Origin: Candidatus Desulfacyla euxinica
GTDB taxonomy: Bacteria > Desulfobacterota > DSM-4660 > Desulfatiglandales > Desulfatiglandaceae
NCBI GenBank assembly: GCA_014382715.1
Contig: JACNJD010000200.1
Location: 1 to 54,703 of the forward strand
Direction: 5' to 3'
DNA length: 54,703 bases
The position numbers and the translations under genes are program-made. Of this stretch, positions 25,743 through 33,889 are shown piece after piece. The notes under the pieces were generated by a model that had not been told where the DNA came from, did not search any database, and was given only the letters and a program-made list of their open reading frames with translations. Every line of letters starts with the position of its first letter. Positions within the stretch are counted from its first letter, which is position 1.

Positions 25743-26036
25743 TTACTTCCCCCCCTTCTTTCCATTCTTCTTGGATGCGGCCGCTTCCAGCCTGGCCATT
25801 TTTTCCTGAGCTATTTTTCTGTTTACGTCCCATACCGGTCCCCGTATTCTGGGAAGAGTCGAATTGACCCAGAACAGACGATACTCCATGCCGCAGGTGG
25901 GACATTTGGCATGATTTGCTCCCGGAGCAGGCTGGATTCTTTCCATACAGCTCGGGTTGTGGCACCGGACCTTGCCAAAGGTCCTGGTCTTGCGCAGACT
26001 CTCTGACGCTGACAATTGCTCTTTTTCTATTGCCAT
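25743..26036 (-). CDS. Small zinc-ribbon protein of the AOR cluster
   Basis: A 97-residue protein with two cysteine pairs, CHNPSC and CPTC, spaced like a zinc ribbon, then a segment EYRLFWVNSTLPRIRGPVWD and a Lys-rich tail (ASKKNGKKGGK). I do not recognise a named family. It is tightly placed: 1 bp before the AOR start and 30 bp after the HdrC-like gene, with GGAG upstream of the ATG. A role in assembling or docking the AOR/Hdr complex is possible but unproven. The reading frame agrees with the gene order, so it is unlikely to be a shadow. Confidence 0.75.
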   Translation of the reverse strand: MAIEKEQLSASESLRKTRTFGKVRCHNPSCMERIQPAPGANHAKCPTCGMEYRLFWVNSTLPRIRGPVWDVNRKIAQEKMARLEAAASKKNGKKGGK

Positions 26037-26066
26037 ATTACTCTCCTTTCCTTTGTTATAATGGTT

Positions 26067-26561
26067 TTATACCCTCTTGTATATGGGTGTTACTCGATGC
26101 AATGCCTCAGCATAACCGGTTTTCTTACACCGGGGACAGACTGCCAAAAGGTCGCCTAAGAGTTTTCCTTTGTCCGGGTTTTTCTGTAGATATTCAAATT
26201 CCTTTTTGGGCATCAGATACTCCCCGCAGTCATGACAGAAGACCGCGTATTTCTTATGACCGCGCTCTAACAGGAGTTCCCTCAACTCCATCATGAAAGT
26301 CTGGAATTCAACCCCGCTCGGACAGAAAAAGGTGCACTCCTGACAGGTCAAACAATACCACAAGGCCTCTTCTTCTTCAATATCATCTGGGGCTAATGAC
26401 AGTCGTTCCACCACGCCTCTCGGTGAGCGCAGGTATACGTACTCCCCGTAAAAATCGAGCATGGGGCAGACCGCAGAGCATTTCCCGCACTCTAAACAAG
26501 AATTGAGATTGTTCTTTAATATACACTGCTTTATTTCAATTTTGATATCAGTTAGTTGCAT
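26067..26561 (-). CDS. HdrC-like dicluster Fe-S protein with C-terminal zinc ribbon
   Basis: 164 residues. CLECGKCSAVCP and CLTCQECTFFCPSG are the two 4Fe-4S motifs of HdrC-like proteins. A second half with CHDCGEYL and CPRCKKTGY resembles a zinc-binding knuckle and is not part of standard HdrC. It likely passes electrons between the AOR/ferredoxin and the HdrA-type flavoproteins encoded upstream. No HdrB (CCG) partner is present in this cluster, so it is not a conventional heterodisulfide reductase. The gap to hdrA (82 bp) includes a short CCCGCTGCAAGCGGG hairpin. Confidence 0.85.
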   Translation of the reverse strand: MQLTDIKIEIKQCILKNNLNSCLECGKCSAVCPMLDFYGEYVYLRSPRGVVERLSLAPDDIEEEEALWYCLTCQECTFFCPSGVEFQTFMMELRELLLERGHKKYAVFCHDCGEYLMPKKEFEYLQKNPDKGKLLGDLLAVCPRCKKTGYAEALHRVTPIYKRV

Positions 26562-26617
26562 GATTAGGTTAATGTGATTATGTAATGTTTTAAATGGCCT
26601 TTACGTCCTTAACTTCC

Positions 26618-26636
26618 CCGCTGCAAGCGGGATAAA
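26618..26636. repeat. Short REP-like hairpin between hdrC-like and hdrA-like genes
   Basis: CCCCGCTGCAAGCGGGATAA forms a 6-bp stem and resembles the core of the REP-like family. It sits inside an otherwise compact operon and could modulate expression of the downstream genes. Confidence 0.45.
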
Positions 26637-26643
26637 TAGGCAC

Positions 26644-28338
26644 TTACAAAATAGTGGCGCTGACCATGGCTAAGATTTCTTCGTCGGTAAATCCCTTTAA
26701 CTGAACGGCACTGCTCAGGCATGAGGCCGCACAAAGGCCGCACCCTTTGCACTCAGCCTGATTCACAGCGGCAATTCTCCGGGTGTGCTTCGGGGAGACA
26801 CTGACATCGGTCCAGTCAATGGCTCCGAAAGGGCAGATCTCCACGCATCTTCCGCAGGCAGAGCACATAACCGGGTTTACCTTGGCGATAAGGGCCTCGG
26901 TCACCACCCTGCCCTGGGACATGGGAGCGGCCGCCTTGGCAGCTGCAGCATAGCCCTGAGAGATGCATTCCACTATTTCCGTGGGATAACGTGCGCATCC
27001 TGCGATAAAGATCCCGTCTGCGGGAAACTCGACCGGTCTCAGTTTCTGATGGGCCTCCATGAAAAAACCTTCATTCCCGACCGGTATTTTCATCATCCGG
27101 GAGAGCGTCTGGTTGTCCTCCGCCGGCACTAAGGGTGTGGTCAGGATAACGGCATCCGCATTTAATTCAAGCTCTCTACCCATTAGTTCATGGTACACCC
27201 TGACCTTATTGGCCTCGTTTCCAACCCCATTGATCTCAGGGAGTCGATCAACTGTGTAGCGGACAAAACGAACGCCCACCTGCATCGCTTCTTGATAGTA
27301 TTCCTCGAAGACCTTTCCGAAGGCCATGATATCCCTTTGCAGGATGGTCACCTCTGCTTCAGGATCTGCTTCTTTTAGGAGAATGGCGTTTTTCATGGCC
27401 GTGATGCAGCAAAAGCGACCGCAATAGGGCATGTCATCAGTTCGGGCGCCCACGCAGTTTATCATTACAACGTCTTTCAGACCACTGTAGTCTCCCCTGT
27501 ATTGCTGTTCGAACTCGAGCTGGGTCATAACATTCTTGAAGAGATGGTATCCAAACATCCCTTCGGGCTTAAGTTCATTAGCACCGACAGCGACAATGAT
27601 GGTCCCTATCTTCAACTCACCGGTCCCGTCATTCTCCTTGATTGTAGCCGTAAAGTTCCCGATAAAACCTTTTACATCGATCAGCTCTGCTTGGAAATGT
27701 ACGCGTATGTTATTATGCTTCAAAACAGTATTTATCAGGGGGTCTATCAGATCCGAGGTAGGGACGTTGGAAGGGAAAACCCTGTTGACATCTCTTAAAA
27801 GACCGCCTAACCGATCCCTCTTTTCCAGGAGTTCAACATGATAACCCTGGTTTGCCAAAGTCAGGGCGGCTGACAGACCGGAGATCCCTCCGCCAATGAT
27901 CAACGACGACGGCAGCACTTCTGTAGAGAGGTCCTCCGCAGGAGTCAGCAGACTTACCTTGGCCACCCCCATCCGTACCAGGTCTTTGGCCTTATCGGTG
28001 GCATCATCCTGCTGGGTCATATGGACCCAGGAGCAATGCTCCCTCAGGTTGACAAATTCAAAGAGGTATTTGTTCAGCCCGGCTAACTCACAATTCTTCT
28101 TGAAAAGGGGTTCGTGGGTACGGGGGGTACACGAGGCGACTACTACCCGGTTCAGTTCCTGTTCTTCAATCTGGTTTCGTATGGAGGAGAGCCCATCTTC
28201 AGAGCAGGTGTAGAGATTCCCTTCGGTATGAACAACATCGGGGAGTGTGGCAGCATACTTCACCACCTCAGGGACATTGACCGTCCCGCCGATGTTTGTG
28301 CCACAATGGCAGATGAAAACACCTATTCTGATAGACAT
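26644..28338 (-). CDS. HdrA-like FAD/Fe-S protein
   Basis: A 564-residue HdrA homologue. It opens with GVFICHCGTNIGG, has an FAD-binding motif IGGGISGLSAALTLANQGY near residue 150, the cysteine region CVGARTDDMPYCGRFCC, and two C-terminal ferredoxin motifs (CSACGRCVEICP and CKGCGLCAASC). In methanogens HdrA holds the bifurcating FAD; bacterial relatives join complexes with ferredoxin, NADH or hydrogenases. It follows the fusion gene by 12 bp and precedes the HdrC-like gene, so all belong to one operon with the AOR. All motifs appear intact. Confidence 0.9.
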   Translation of the reverse strand: MSIRIGVFICHCGTNIGGTVNVPEVVKYAATLPDVVHTEGNLYTCSEDGLSSIRNQIEEQELNRVVVASCTPRTHEPLFKKNCELAGLNKYLFEFVNLREHCSWVHMTQQDDATDKAKDLVRMGVAKVSLLTPAEDLSTEVLPSSLIIGGGISGLSAALTLANQGYHVELLEKRDRLGGLLRDVNRVFPSNVPTSDLIDPLINTVLKHNNIRVHFQAELIDVKGFIGNFTATIKENDGTGELKIGTIIVAVGANELKPEGMFGYHLFKNVMTQLEFEQQYRGDYSGLKDVVMINCVGARTDDMPYCGRFCCITAMKNAILLKEADPEAEVTILQRDIMAFGKVFEEYYQEAMQVGVRFVRYTVDRLPEINGVGNEANKVRVYHELMGRELELNADAVILTTPLVPAEDNQTLSRMMKIPVGNEGFFMEAHQKLRPVEFPADGIFIAGCARYPTEIVECISQGYAAAAKAAAPMSQGRVVTEALIAKVNPVMCSACGRCVEICPFGAIDWTDVSVSPKHTRRIAAVNQAECKGCGLCAASCLSSAVQLKGFTDEEILAMVSATIL

Positions 28339-28350
28339 TGATCCATTTCC

Positions 28351-31041
28351 TTAAGCAAGGACTTCTGCCACTTTGGACGCGGCCGCCGACGCCCTGATCA
28401 CAGAGTCGGGCACATCCATGGGAGCCTGGCAAAACCCGCATCCAAATATACCTTCTTTGGTGGTGCCAAATGGATTGCGTAACTCCTCGGGCACCGCAAT
28501 AAAACCGAATTCATCTAACTCCACGCCTAATTTCTCAGCGATTGAGATATTGCTCTCTGTGGGTATAAGGGCCTGAGAGAGGATCACCATGTCAAATTCT
28601 CGTGCCTCGAGCTCCCTGTTCACCGTGTCTTCATAGTGGATGACCGGATTTTGGCTCTCCTCATTCAGGGTCACCCGGCCCGGTCTCGCACGGATATATT
28701 CCACCTTGTATTCGCTCTTGGCACGGCGTACATACTCCTGAAAGCCCTTTCCCACTGCCCGCATATCCATATAGAATATGGTAGATGTCAGCTCCGGATA
28801 ATGTTCATGGGCCAGGATAGCCTCCTTTGTGGCGTGCATACAGCAGACCGCAGAGCAGTATTTCATATGCCGGATATCCCTTGACCCCACACACTGGATA
28901 AAACCGAGACGCTTGGGTTCTCTGCCATCGGAGGGACGTTGAAGATGACCGATGGTGGGGCCCGACGCACAAATCATCCTTTCAAACTGCATGGCAGTAA
29001 TAACGTCCTCGATCCTTCCCCACCCATACTCTATCAGGGGAGCGACATTATAAAGATCAAACCCGGTGGCAAGGACGACCGCACCCACATTCAACGTGGT
29101 CTCCCGCTCCTTCTGGTGGAAATCCACTGCCTCTGCCTTGCATGCCTGTACGCAGGTGTAGCATTCGGAGCAAACGCCGCACGAGATGCATCTCCTGGCC
29201 TCTGCCACGGTCTCGTTTTCGCTGAAACCCAGCTGGACTTCCTTGAAATTGCTTACCCTGTTTTCGGGTTCTATTCGGGGCATCCGGGTCCTGGGGATAT
29301 GTTCATAGCCGGCAGTGGGAATATCTTTGACCGGTTCCCATACCTTTCCCCGGCCCTCTTTGAGGTCAACACCACGGATGAGCCTGTCAATGGAATCAGC
29401 GGCCTGCTTGCCCGCTTCAATGGCCTCAATAACGGTCCTGGGACCGGTTACGGCATCCCCCCCGGCGAAGATGTCCGGATCATCTGTCTGCAGGGTAACG
29501 GGATCAACATTCATGGTGCCCCAGCCGGAAAGGGTGCAGCTGCATTCAGACCCCAGACAGGACCAGTCTGATTCCTGTCCGATGGCAGGGACCACACCAT
29601 CCACTTCCATAATGAACTCTGATCCCTCTATGGGTACGGGACGTCTACGACCGCTTTCATCCGGCTCCCCCAATCGCATCCTGAGGCATTCAACTGCCTT
29701 GACCCTCCCATCTTCGCCAATAATACGCGTGGGGTTTGTCAGGGGATATATGGGGATACCTTCTTCCCTGCATTCCTCGATCTCCTCCTCATTGGCCGGC
29801 ATTTCCTCTAAGCTGCGGCGGTAGAGGACAAAGGGCTCTTTTACACCCAGCCTTCGCGCCGTGCGGACCGTATCCATGGCTACATTACCGCCCCCTATCA
29901 CGGCGATCCGGTCTCCGAGGGAAACCTCTTTCCCTAAATTCACTTCCCGGAGAAAATCCACTCCGGGATAGACCCCTTCAAGATCCTCTCCCTCAATATT
30001 CAGACTCTTACATTCGTGAGCTCCGATACCCAAAAAAATGGCCTTATATTTTTTCTCGCGGAGTTCTTTCACGGTTATGTCTTTTCCAATTTCTACACCG
30101 GTCTTGATCTCTACCCCCATATCCCGGATGATCTGGATTTCGGCATTGATGATCTCTCTCGGGAGCCGGTACTCCGGAATTCCCACCGAGAGCATCCCTC
30201 CTGTAACCGGCAGTTTCTCATAGATGGTGACCCGGTAGCCCTCCCTGGCCAGATAATAGGCGCAGGAAAGCCCTGCAGGACCGGCACCGATAATGGCGGC
30301 CTTGTCTTCTTTCTTTTCTTTGACCTGGGGGATGTAACGCGTTTCTGAATTGAGATCGAGATCAGCGACAAAGCGTTTGATAAAATCAATGGCAACTGGT
30401 TCATCCACCTGACCCCGTGTACAGACGGATTCACACGGGTGATGGCAGACCCTGCCACAGATAGCAGGAAGCGGGTTTTCCTCTTTGATGAGTTTCAACG
30501 CCTCCTGAAATCTTCCCTGAGCAATAAGGGCAACATAACCCTGGACACTGATGTGGGCAGGACATTCGGCTTTACAGGGCGCTGTTCCCCTGCGGTCGAT
30601 GGCGAAGGTGGAAGGGACCGCCTGGGGGAAATATTTGTAAATTGCCCTCCTCTCCCCGAGACCGGCATTAAATTCATCAGAAACTGTTATGGGGCATCCT
30701 TCGATACATTCCCCACAGCCCACGCATTTCTCTTCGTCTATGAATCGGGCCTTTTTTATGATCTTTGCCTTAAAATCGCCTGAACTACCTGTGAGTTCCG
30801 ACAGTTCAGAATAGGTGATGAGTTCTACATTTTCATGATTCGCACATTCAATCATCTTCGGGGCCAGGATACACATGGAACAGTCATTGGTGGGAAAGGT
30901 CTTGTCTAACTGGGCCATACGTCCCCCGATGCTCGGCTTTTTTTCCAACAGATAGACCTTGATGCCCATATTGGCCAGGTCTATGGATGCCTGCATGCCT
31001 GCGATCCCACCGCCGATGACGAGTGTTGCTTTCTGGGTCAA
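28351..31041 (-). CDS. HdrA-like protein with an inserted GltD/NfnB-type NAD(P)H module
   Basis: An 896-residue mosaic flavoprotein. Residues 1-120 are the HdrA N-terminus (LVIGGGIAGMQASIDLANMG and CVGCGECIEGCP). Residues about 150-590 are a glutamate-synthase-small-chain/NfnB-like unit, with Fe-S cysteines (CKAECP, CGRVCHHPCESVC), an FAD motif IIGAGPAGLSCAYYLA and an NAD(P)H motif AVIGGGNVAMDTVRTARRLG. Then comes a ferredoxin motif (CISCGVCSECYTC) and the HdrA C-terminal half (FIQCVGSRDIRHMKYCSAVC). The GltD-like part would let the complex exchange electrons with NAD(P)H. It is the first gene of the AOR-Hdr operon, facing the IclR gene. The frame is open throughout, so the fusion is real. 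Confidence 0.9.
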   Translation of the reverse strand: MTQKATLVIGGGIAGMQASIDLANMGIKVYLLEKKPSIGGRMAQLDKTFPTNDCSMCILAPKMIECANHENVELITYSELSELTGSSGDFKAKIIKKARFIDEEKCVGCGECIEGCPITVSDEFNAGLGERRAIYKYFPQAVPSTFAIDRRGTAPCKAECPAHISVQGYVALIAQGRFQEALKLIKEENPLPAICGRVCHHPCESVCTRGQVDEPVAIDFIKRFVADLDLNSETRYIPQVKEKKEDKAAIIGAGPAGLSCAYYLAREGYRVTIYEKLPVTGGMLSVGIPEYRLPREIINAEIQIIRDMGVEIKTGVEIGKDITVKELREKKYKAIFLGIGAHECKSLNIEGEDLEGVYPGVDFLREVNLGKEVSLGDRIAVIGGGNVAMDTVRTARRLGVKEPFVLYRRSLEEMPANEEEIEECREEGIPIYPLTNPTRIIGEDGRVKAVECLRMRLGEPDESGRRRPVPIEGSEFIMEVDGVVPAIGQESDWSCLGSECSCTLSGWGTMNVDPVTLQTDDPDIFAGGDAVTGPRTVIEAIEAGKQAADSIDRLIRGVDLKEGRGKVWEPVKDIPTAGYEHIPRTRMPRIEPENRVSNFKEVQLGFSENETVAEARRCISCGVCSECYTCVQACKAEAVDFHQKERETTLNVGAVVLATGFDLYNVAPLIEYGWGRIEDVITAMQFERMICASGPTIGHLQRPSDGREPKRLGFIQCVGSRDIRHMKYCSAVCCMHATKEAILAHEHYPELTSTIFYMDMRAVGKGFQEYVRRAKSEYKVEYIRARPGRVTLNEESQNPVIHYEDTVNRELEAREFDMVILSQALIPTESNISIAEKLGVELDEFGFIAVPEELRNPFGTTKEGIFGCGFCQAPMDVPDSVIRASAAASKVAEVLA

Positions 31042-31095
31042 ATCTACTGTCCTTTTTGTAAACTAAGAATTCAATAACTATGCGGGGCAGAAATA

Positions 31096-31117
31096 CAAGT
31101 TCATGATACTGAACTTG
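31096..31117. promoter_or_regulatory. Inverted repeat downstream of the Hdr/AOR promoter
   Basis: CAAGTTCATGATACTGAACT, completed by TG, is a perfect 8-bp inverted repeat with a 6-bp spacer, just after the expected transcript start of the Hdr/AOR operon. It could be an operator or an RNA hairpin in the leader. Confidence 0.5.
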
Positions 31118-31128
31118 CCACGCAGGCC

Positions 31129-31156
31129 AAAATACCATGTCCGTCAATTATGTCAA
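31129..31156 (-). promoter_or_regulatory. Sigma-70-type promoter for the Hdr/AOR operon
   Basis: On the minus strand TTGACA (31156-31151), a 16-bp spacer and TATTTT (31134-31129). The leader to the ATG at 31041 would be about 80 nt. Confidence 0.45.
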
Positions 31157-31197
31157 GTGAAAAATGGTTAAAAAATGCATATAATAATAGTTTGTTA

Positions 31198-31211
31198 TGT
31201 CAATATTGACA
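31198..31211. promoter_or_regulatory. Perfect 14-bp palindrome, candidate IclR operator
   Basis: TGTCAATATTGACA lies between the two divergent promoters. Half-sites of the type TGTCAA/TTGACA recur at 31151 and 31227. The placement fits a shared operator for the IclR-family protein. Confidence 0.55.
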
Positions 31212-31226
31212 GGATAGGGATTCATG

Positions 31227-31256
31227 TTGACAAATGATTATCGAGAGATATAGAAT
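31227..31256 (+). promoter_or_regulatory. Sigma-70-type promoter for the iclR-like gene
   Basis: TTGACA at 31227, an 18-bp spacer and TAGAAT at 31251. The start codon at 31283 is preceded by AGGGTG. Confidence 0.5.
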
Positions 31257-31282
31257 ATCTAAAAAATTCAGCAGGGTGAACA

Positions 31283-32068
31283 ATGGCGACAAAATATCAG
31301 GCTCCATCGGTAAAAAAGGCATTCCAGATATTGAAGCTCATCTCGGGGACGAACCATGGATTGGGGATCACCGAACTGGCAAATAATCTCGAAATGAGCA
31401 AGGGTACTGTTCATGGCATAATCTTTGCGCTGGAGGATTCGGGGGCTATTATAAGGGATCCTGTAACAAAAAAATATACCCTTGGTGTCACCCTCTTTGA
31501 ATTAGGGAAGTTAGCCTATTCTCAAATTGACCTGATGGCCCTGGCAAGACCGGTCATGGAAGAGTTGATGGAGAGGACAGAAGAATCAGTCTATGTGGGT
31601 GTTATGAACGGGGGGCACATAACCATACTGGATATAGTTGAATCCAGCCAGGACCTCAAGATTACCTCCCCGAGAGGGACTGCCATTCCCCTTTTTGCAG
31701 GGGCCACGGGAAAAGTAATTTTGGCCTCAATGGAGAACCCGCAGGCCCTTAATATCATAACGAAAAATGGTCTCCCCAGGTTTACAGAACACACGATCAC
31801 AGATCCGGTGCGTTATCTTGAAGAGGTGGAGTCTGCCAGGAAAAATGGGTATGCCACTGATTATGAGGAGTATATCTCTGGTGTGAGAGCTATTGCCTCA
31901 CCTATCAGGGGGTGGAAACCCTTGATATCAGCTCTCTGGGTCGTGGGGTTTAAGACGAGCCTCAACGACCATAAAATGGAGGATCTGATACCGGCCACAA
32001 GGGAGGCGGCAGAGGAGATCAGCCGCAGGATTTCTACATTAAATTCAGTCCATCCGGCACAAGAATAA
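31283..32068 (+). CDS. IclR-family transcriptional regulator
   Basis: A 261-residue regulator. The N-terminal winged helix reads SVKKAFQILKLIS and LGITELANNLEMSKGTVHGI. The C-terminal effector domain contains PLFAGATGKVILASM and the stretch GYATDYEEYISGVRAIASPI, the conserved ligand-pocket region of IclR proteins. Such regulators often control degradation of aromatic or small organic acids and bind as dimers to short palindromes. It is divergent from the Hdr/AOR operon and upstream of the liv transporter, so it may control either or both. The ligand is unknown. Confidence 0.9.
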   Translation: MATKYQAPSVKKAFQILKLISGTNHGLGITELANNLEMSKGTVHGIIFALEDSGAIIRDPVTKKYTLGVTLFELGKLAYSQIDLMALARPVMEELMERTEESVYVGVMNGGHITILDIVESSQDLKITSPRGTAIPLFAGATGKVILASMENPQALNIITKNGLPRFTEHTITDPVRYLEEVESARKNGYATDYEEYISGVRAIASPIRGWKPLISALWVVGFKTSLNDHKMEDLIPATREAAEEISRRISTLNSVHPAQE

Positions 32069-32121
32069 CTCAGCGCTTATGCCCATGAACCGTTACGGTG
32101 AAGGGTAGGGGGGTCTTGTCC

Positions 32122-32289
32122 ATGGGTCTTAAAACCAAAACCAAGTGTCTCATCGCTTTAATCCTCCTGGGAGTCGTGGATGCAGTGATTCCCGTTCCCA
32201 TCCTTGTGGTAATACTCCTGTATGTGCTGTCTCAGAGACCGCCATGGTTCAAAGACCTTGTGCAGGAAATCTACGACAAGAAAGATTAG
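32122..32289 (+). CDS. Small one-helix membrane protein
   Basis: A 55-residue protein made of a basic start (MGLKTKTK), one hydrophobic segment (CLIALILLGVVDAVIPVPIL continuing to LYVLS), and a short tail with PPWFKDLVQEIYDKKD. I prefer the ATG at 32122, preceded by a G-rich Shine-Dalgarno, over the track start at 32098. I cannot name a family. It lies 53 bp after the iclR gene and probably shares its transcript. Confidence 0.6.
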   Translation: MGLKTKTKCLIALILLGVVDAVIPVPILVVILLYVLSQRPPWFKDLVQEIYDKKD

Positions 32290-32315
32290 AATATTTTCTT
32301 CCTTATAATCCTTAT

Positions 32316-32330
32316 CCGGATAAACCGGAA
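32316..32330. repeat. 15-bp direct repeat before livK
   Basis: CCGGATAAACCGGAA, able to form a small hairpin, is repeated exactly at 33655-33669 just after the livK stop. Next to it a heptad-like tract (GAATTGC GAATTTA GGAATTG) runs to about 32364. Confidence 0.65.
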
Positions 32331-32441
32331 TTGCGAATTTAGGAATTGAGGGATTGGGGAATTAAAAAAATCTCCTTAACGTAATCCATTAATCCCGATC
32401 TCTGAAATTTCTAATTTGGGGTGTGAAACTTCAGTTATGCC

Positions 32442-32470
32442 TTGACTTGGCCCGGTCTGAATCCTATTCT
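32442..32470 (+). promoter_or_regulatory. Sigma-70-type promoter for the liv operon
   Basis: TTGACT at 32442, a 17-bp spacer and TATTCT at 32465, giving a leader of roughly 58 nt to the livK ATG. Confidence 0.5.
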
Positions 32471-32534
32471 CAAATCCATCAACAAAACCCATTCTGAATT
32501 TTTCTAATAATTTTTTATGAGGAAGGAGAAAGTT

Positions 32535-33653
32535 ATGAAAAATATCATTGCGTCGTTTTTCTTTTGTCTGCTGGTCGGGTTTGCTTCCCTGACCTTGGCC
32601 GCCGAGCCGGTTATCATCGGGGTATATTTCCCAATGACCGGCCCTTCCGCGGTTTACGGGCAGATCGGGTATAAGGGGCTTCAATTGGCCCAGCAGGAGC
32701 GCCCCACCGTATTGGGAAGACCGGTTCAACTCATTATGACCGATAATAAGTCTGACAAGGTGGAAAGCGCAAATGCCGTTTCCCGTTTGATCCAGAAGGA
32801 AAAGGCCGATGTGGTGATCGGAGGTCTCACATCTTCCAATACGCTCTCGGGTGGTCCGGTGGCCGAGAAGGCCAGGGTGCCAATGCTTTCCCCGTGGGCT
32901 ACCAATCCGCTGGTCACCCAGAACAAGAAATACATCTTCCGGGCCTGCTTTATCGATCCTTTTCAGGGATATGTGGCTGCTAAATTTGCCCGCGAGGAGT
33001 TAAATGCCAAGACCGCTGCAGTGTTGATAGACATTACACAGGACTACTGTGTGGGTATCGCCAATTTTTTCATGAAGAACTTTAAGAAGATGGGAGGGAA
33101 GATCGTTTTCAAGGCCTATTACAACACCGGTGACATGGATTTTACCGGCCAGCTTGCCGGCATGATCGCCAAAAAACCTGATGTGATTTACTGCCCGGGA
33201 TATTTTAAAGAGCTTGCTCTGATTGCCCGTCAGGCACGGGAGCAGGGTTTGAAACAGCCGATACTCTCTGGCGATGCGGCGCAGGCCGATGAGTTGATCA
33301 AGATCGGTGGAGAGGCAGTGGAAGGTCTTTCCTTTACCACGCATTTTGACGAAGAGGGGGTTGTTACCCAATCCGGCAAGAAATTCGTGGCAGCCTTTCG
33401 CAAGGCATATCCGGGCATTATCCCTGACTCGGTTTCCGCTCTTTCCTATGACACGTACAACATCCTGTTAGACGCCATTGAACGAGCCGGCAGTACTGAC
33501 AAGGAAAGGGTAACTGCCGAGTTGGCCAAGACCAGAAACTTCCCCGGTGCCACCGGTGTTATGACCATGAAAAACCACGATATGATCAAGCCCGCTGTGA
33601 TATTGACCGTGAAAAACGGCAAGTTCAAGTGGTTGGCCACCGTTAATCCCTAA
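32535..33653 (+). CDS. livK: Branched-chain amino-acid-type ABC transporter, substrate-binding protein
   Basis: 372 residues. A signal peptide (MKNIIASFFFCLLVGFASL, then cleavage after TLAA) leads into a periplasmic-binding fold: IIGVYFPMTGPSAVYGQIGY, the conserved IIGGLTSS region and YDTYNILLDAIERAG near the end. The family binds leucine/isoleucine/valine but many members take aromatic acids, amides or other small acids, so the ligand is not fixed. The ATG at 32535 has AGGAAGGAG upstream; the track start is earlier and lacks the signal-peptide logic. It is followed by permease and ATPase genes after a 236-bp repeat-rich gap. Confidence 0.9.
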   Translation: MKNIIASFFFCLLVGFASLTLAAEPVIIGVYFPMTGPSAVYGQIGYKGLQLAQQERPTVLGRPVQLIMTDNKSDKVESANAVSRLIQKEKADVVIGGLTSSNTLSGGPVAEKARVPMLSPWATNPLVTQNKKYIFRACFIDPFQGYVAAKFAREELNAKTAAVLIDITQDYCVGIANFFMKNFKKMGGKIVFKAYYNTGDMDFTGQLAGMIAKKPDVIYCPGYFKELALIARQAREQGLKQPILSGDAAQADELIKIGGEAVEGLSFTTHFDEEGVVTQSGKKFVAAFRKAYPGIIPDSVSALSYDTYNILLDAIERAGSTDKERVTAELAKTRNFPGATGVMTMKNHDMIKPAVILTVKNGKFKWLATVNP

Positions 33654-33654
33654 C

Positions 33655-33889
33655 CCGGATAAACCGGAAAAATGCCTAAAGTTGATGTTTGTTTTTTCAT
33701 TCGATGTTGGACGTTCGATGTTCGATGTTCATCTTTCAAAACAACCCCGTATGGCCATAAATGCAACCTTTGAAACCCCTGCCCGCAATGGTTCGCAACG
33801 CGAGGCAGGCGGGTTTGAACCCGTAAACGGGTACGAATTATGTCTGAACTGAATCCGCAATCCGCAATCCGCAATCCGAAATACTACTC
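33655..33889. repeat. Repeat-rich spacer between livK and livH
   Basis: It begins with the second CCGGATAAACCGGAA copy (33655-33669). Then come heptad tracts CGATGTT GGACGTT CGATGTT CGATGTT (33700-33732) and AATCCGC AATCCGC AATCCGC AATCCGA (33851-33880), the latter ending a few bases before livH. A GCGGGTTTGAACCCGTAAAC hairpin region lies between. No gene is seen. Confidence 0.7.

Noticed and set aside
26067-31041. Reading the cluster as a true heterodisulfide reductase
   Set aside because: No HdrB or other CCG-domain subunit is encoded there; the only CCG protein in the window is the GlcF-like one, 12 kb away in another operon.
33780-33850. tRNA-like wording (GGTTCGC, GGGTTTGAACCCG)
   Set aside because: No acceptor stem, anticodon arm or CCA-side pairing can be drawn; it is part of the repeat-rich livK-livH gap.
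33700-33880. Clustered short repeats considered as a CRISPR array
   Set aside because: Units are 7 bp in direct tandem with no unique spacers, and no cas genes are present.
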